Part shown: in pieces, positions 7,111-8,998 of the stretch
Numbering within the stretch: the stretch's first letter is position 1
Layout: every line of letters begins with the position of its first letter
Assembly: GCA_017451975.1 (NCBI GenBank)
Contig: JAFTNI010000064.1
Coordinates: forward strand, 1 to 8,998
From: Clostridia bacterium
Lineage (GTDB): Bacteria; Bacillota; Clostridia; Oscillospirales; CAG-272
Length of the DNA stretch: 8,998 nt
Direction: 5' to 3'
The notes under the pieces: model-generated
Told to the model about the DNA's origin: nothing
Databases searched by the model: none
Seen by the model: only the letters and a program-made list of their open reading frames with translations
Translations under genes and position numbers: made by a program

Positions 7111-7453
7111 ATTCAAACACATCTAAAAATTCGCGCATTTCCGCCTCATTTTCAAATTCCACACCGCCCGAAAGCGCCGCTTTATCTTCCTCTGTCATAT
7201 ACTCCGTGTAGACGTAGACCGTATCGCAAAGCGCGCCCATATCGTTATAAATATATATCCATTTCCCCGAAAGTATGGCGCTGTAGCCGCCTTCGCTTTT
7301 CTGCGCGTTTGCCGCCTTTTCCTGAACGTCGAAAACAATGCTTTGCACGTTTTGCTTTATTCCGAAGCCATAGCCCAATGCAAAGGCAAGCGCGCAAACG
7401 CTGACCGTCGCAAAGAATTTTCTGATACCTTCAATTTTCTTCCCTTTCTTCAT
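7109..7453 (-). CDS. Small membrane-anchored protein with BofC C-terminal-like domain
   Basis: This is a 114-residue protein of unproven function. The N-terminus is basic (MKKGKKIEGIRK), followed by one membrane helix (about 13-31) and an outer segment. Residues 57-114 resemble the BofC C-terminal domain: a YSAILSGKWIYIYN strand pair, an acidic stretch with MTEEDKAALSGGVEF, and the closing EAEMREFLDVF. Similar short anchored proteins are common in Clostridia. In Bacillus, BofC is a forespore protein that restrains the SpoIVB signalling protease, but a single-domain relative need not do so. The ATG at 7453 follows GAGG (7464-7461) by seven bases. It is transcribed divergently from the penicillin-binding protein gene, 80 bases away, which hints at a cell envelope or sporulation role. 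The stop codon overlaps the T-run of the shared terminator. The gene call is firm; the domain assignment is by eye. Confidence 0.75.
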   Translation of the reverse strand: MKKGKKIEGIRKFFATVSVCALAFALGYGFGIKQNVQSIVFDVQEKAANAQKSEGGYSAILSGKWIYIYNDMGALCDTVYVYTEYMTEEDKAALSGGVEFENEAEMREFLDVFE

Positions 7454-7533
7454 AAATCAACCTCGCCATACACATATTTTTATGTTTATTGTTCGCCCAT
7501 ATAACGCACAATATTCAAAAAGAGGTGATTTTT
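7454..7533. promoter_or_regulatory. Divergent control region between the BofC-like gene and the penicillin-binding protein gene
   Basis: These 80 bases must hold promoters for both genes. The best plus-strand -10 is TATAAC (7500-7505), but the sequence 17 bases upstream (TTTTTA) is a weak -35. On the minus strand no pair matches well. Promoters using an alternative sigma factor are possible, but none can be assigned with confidence. Confidence 0.3.
7521..7529 (+). promoter_or_regulatory. Ribosome binding site AGAGGTGAT ahead of an apparent ATA start
   Basis: AGAGGTGAT is strongly complementary to the 16S rRNA tail. Its GAGG core ends eight bases before an in-frame ATA at 7534, the spacing expected for a start codon. 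The in-frame GTG (7525) lies inside this site and ATT (7528) is only two bases past the core, so neither is well placed. A second weaker site, AAAGG (7557-7561), precedes an ATG at 7570. Confidence 0.6.
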
Positions 7534-8998
7534 ATAAAAAAGAAACGCAGACCTTTAAAGGTTATAGGCATGGTTTTGCTCTTCGTTTTCCTTGTCGGCT
7601 TGCTTTCTGCGGGCGCGCTTGCTTCTTCGCTATATTTATATATGAAGAATATCGATGCAGAGCTGGATATTGAAATGCTGGCAGGAAACCTTGGGCTTAC
7701 AACAAAAATATATTATACCAAACCAGACGGGAGCGAAGCCGAGCTGCTTCGCCTTCACGGCGAGGAAAACCGCATATGGGCGGATATATCCGATATTCCC
7801 TCGAACCTTCAGAAAGCCTTCATCGCTATAGAGGACCACAGGTTTTACGAGCACAGCGGCGTAGATTACAAGCGCACGCTTGGTGCCGTGCTTAACTTTT
7901 TCGGCGGCAAAAGCTATGGCGGCTCTACAATAACTCAGCAACTCGTGAAAAACCTTACGGGTGAAAACGAGGTTACCGTAAAGCGAAAGCTTACGGAAAT
8001 AATGCGCGCGCTTGCGCTGGAAGAAAAGCTTTCGAAAGAAGAAATTCTGGAGCTTTACCTGAATAACGTCTACCTTTCCTCGGGTTGCTTCGGCGTGCAG
8101 ACGGCGGCGGAAAAATATTTCGACAAAAACGTGCGCGAGCTTTCGCTTGCCGAGTGCGCGTCGCTCGCCGCCATAGTGCAGAACCCTTCGCGCTACGACC
8201 CGCTTCGCAAGCCCGAAAACAACACCGAGCGCAGAAACACCGTGCTTGCAAGAATGCGCGAGCTCGGCTGTATAACCGAGGAAGAATACGCAGAAGCCGT
8301 GGGCACGCTGCTTCTGCTTGCAGAGCAAAAGGAAAAGGCGGCAAGCGAGGAAATACACTCGTGGTTTGCCGATGCCGTTATAGAAGACGTTATAGCAGAG
8401 CTTGCGGAAAAATACGGCATCACGCGGGAAAGGGCTTCCGCCACGGTATACTCGGGCGGGCTTACCGTTCATACCACGCTCAACCCGGGTATGCAGAATA
8501 TGATAGAAGAATTTTACAAAAACGCAAAGAACTTCCCTGCAAGCGAGGTTGGCACGCCCGATTCCGCCGCGGTTATAATAGACGGTAAAACGGGCGCTAT
8601 AAGAGCCATAGCAGGCGGGCGAGGCGAAAAAAGCGCCAACCGCGCTTTTTGCCTTGCCACGAAAGCGCGGCGCTCGCCCGGCTCCTCGTTGAAGCCCATT
8701 TCAGTATATACCCCCGCCATAGAAAAAAATCTTATAACATGGGCAAGCGTTTTCGACGACGTACCCGTAAAATTCACAAAAACATCCTCGGGCTACAGCC
8801 TATGGCCGAAAAATAACCCCCGCATATACTCGGGGCTCACCACGGTGAATAAGGCTATATATAACTCCGTCAATACCGTGGCGGTGGAGGTACTTGCAAA
8901 GGTTGGGCTTCAAAGCTCATTCGATTTTTGCAAAAAAGCAGGGCTTAGCGGCCTTGTGGAAAGAGCCGAGGGCGAAGGCGGAAAAATACTTTCCGATA
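7534..8998 (+). CDS. Class A penicillin-binding protein (glycosyltransferase 51 plus transpeptidase), 3' end cut by window edge
   Basis: This bifunctional enzyme polymerises lipid II into glycan strands and cross-links them on the outer face of the membrane. Numbered from ATA 7534, a basic cytoplasmic tail (KKKRRPLK) precedes one membrane helix (about 10-36). The GT51 domain shows AIEDHRFYEHSGVD (catalytic Glu100), GGSTITQQLVKN (129-140), KRKLTEIMRALALEEKLSKE (second conserved Glu155) and EILELYLNNVYL. The transpeptidase domain shows SPGSSLKP (Ser384 of SxxK) and SVN (445-447). The KTG motif and C-terminus lie beyond the edge. It is intact for 488 codons. No ATG, GTG or TTG start is both well spaced and leaves the basic tail: ATA fits the ribosome binding site best. 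GTG 7525 is an alternative, and ATG 7570 would delete the basic tail. Its neighbour across the divergent promoter is the BofC-like gene. Confidence 0.93.
   Translation, partial: MKKKRRPLKVIGMVLLFVFLVGLLSAGALASSLYLYMKNIDAELDIEMLAGNLGLTTKIYYTKPDGSEAELLRLHGEENRIWADISDIPSNLQKAFIAIEDHRFYEHSGVDYKRTLGAVLNFFGGKSYGGSTITQQLVKNLTGENEVTVKRKLTEIMRALALEEKLSKEEILELYLNNVYLSSGCFGVQTAAEKYFDKNVRELSLAECASLAAIVQNPSRYDPLRKPENNTERRNTVLARMRELGCITEEEYAEAVGTLLLLAEQKEKAASEEIHSWFADAVIEDVIAELAEKYGITRERASATVYSGGLTVHTTLNPGMQNMIEEFYKNAKNFPASEVGTPDSAAVIIDGKTGAIRAIAGGRGEKSANRAFCLATKARRSPGSSLKPISVYTPAIEKNLITWASVFDDVPVKFTKTSSGYSLWPKNNPRIYSGLTTVNKAIYNSVNTVAVEVLAKVGLQSSFDFCKKAGLSGLVERAEGEGGKILSD

Noticed and set aside
6883..7122. 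Minus-strand frame of 79 codons containing VILERSEG
   Set aside because: That peptide is a typical spurious translation of the dispersed palindromic repeat. The frame also runs antisense into dnaE and has no support.
7489..7491. In-frame TTG as start of the penicillin-binding protein
   Set aside because: No ribosome binding site precedes it, and it would place the strong AGAGGTGAT site inside the coding region.
8085..8588. Plus-strand frame of 167 codons in another phase of the penicillin-binding protein gene
   Set aside because: The product is Arg/Ala-rich and overlaps the GT51 and linker coding sequence, which is clearly the real frame.

Overview
The window looks like chromosome from an uncultivated member of the Clostridia (Bacillota). 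The reasons are a murB-whiA-dnaE gene run, strong AGGAGG-type ribosome binding sites, a small membrane protein with a BofC-C-like domain, and housekeeping proteins of Gram-positive type. Base composition is intermediate: coding DNA is moderately GC-rich and intergenic DNA is very AT-rich. The exact lineage cannot be read from the sequence alone.

Layout. (1) Positions 1-1249, minus strand: the first 416 codons of glgB (glycogen branching enzyme), running off the left edge. (2) 1250-1507: a 258-base AT-rich divergent control region. It has a good promoter for glgB, a 9-bp inverted repeat over that promoter's -10, a repeated 11-mer, an extended -10 promoter for murB, and a GC-rich hairpin in the murB leader. 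(3) 1508-6997, plus strand: murB, whiA and dnaE, separated by 18 and 27 bases, almost certainly one transcript. It links peptidoglycan precursor synthesis, a sporulation/division-type DNA-binding regulator and the replicative polymerase. rapZ and yvcK, which usually sit between murB and whiA in Bacillota, are absent here. (4) 6998-7110: a non-coding tail with a leftover Shine-Dalgarno-like sequence, a piece of a dispersed palindromic repeat, and a strong hairpin terminator that closes genes from both sides. (5) 7109-7453, minus strand: a small single-pass membrane protein with a BofC-C-like outer domain. (6) 7454-7533: a short divergent control region. (7) 7534-8998, plus strand: a class A penicillin-binding protein (glycosyltransferase 51 plus transpeptidase), running off the right edge. 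Its best-placed start codon appears to be ATA.

Functionally most of the window is housekeeping: storage polysaccharide, cell wall synthesis and DNA replication. I found no defence system, phage, insertion sequence, CRISPR array or RNA gene. The most unusual points are the apparent AUA start of the penicillin-binding protein, the compacted murB-whiA-dnaE cluster, and the repeat architecture of the glgB/murB divergent promoter region.
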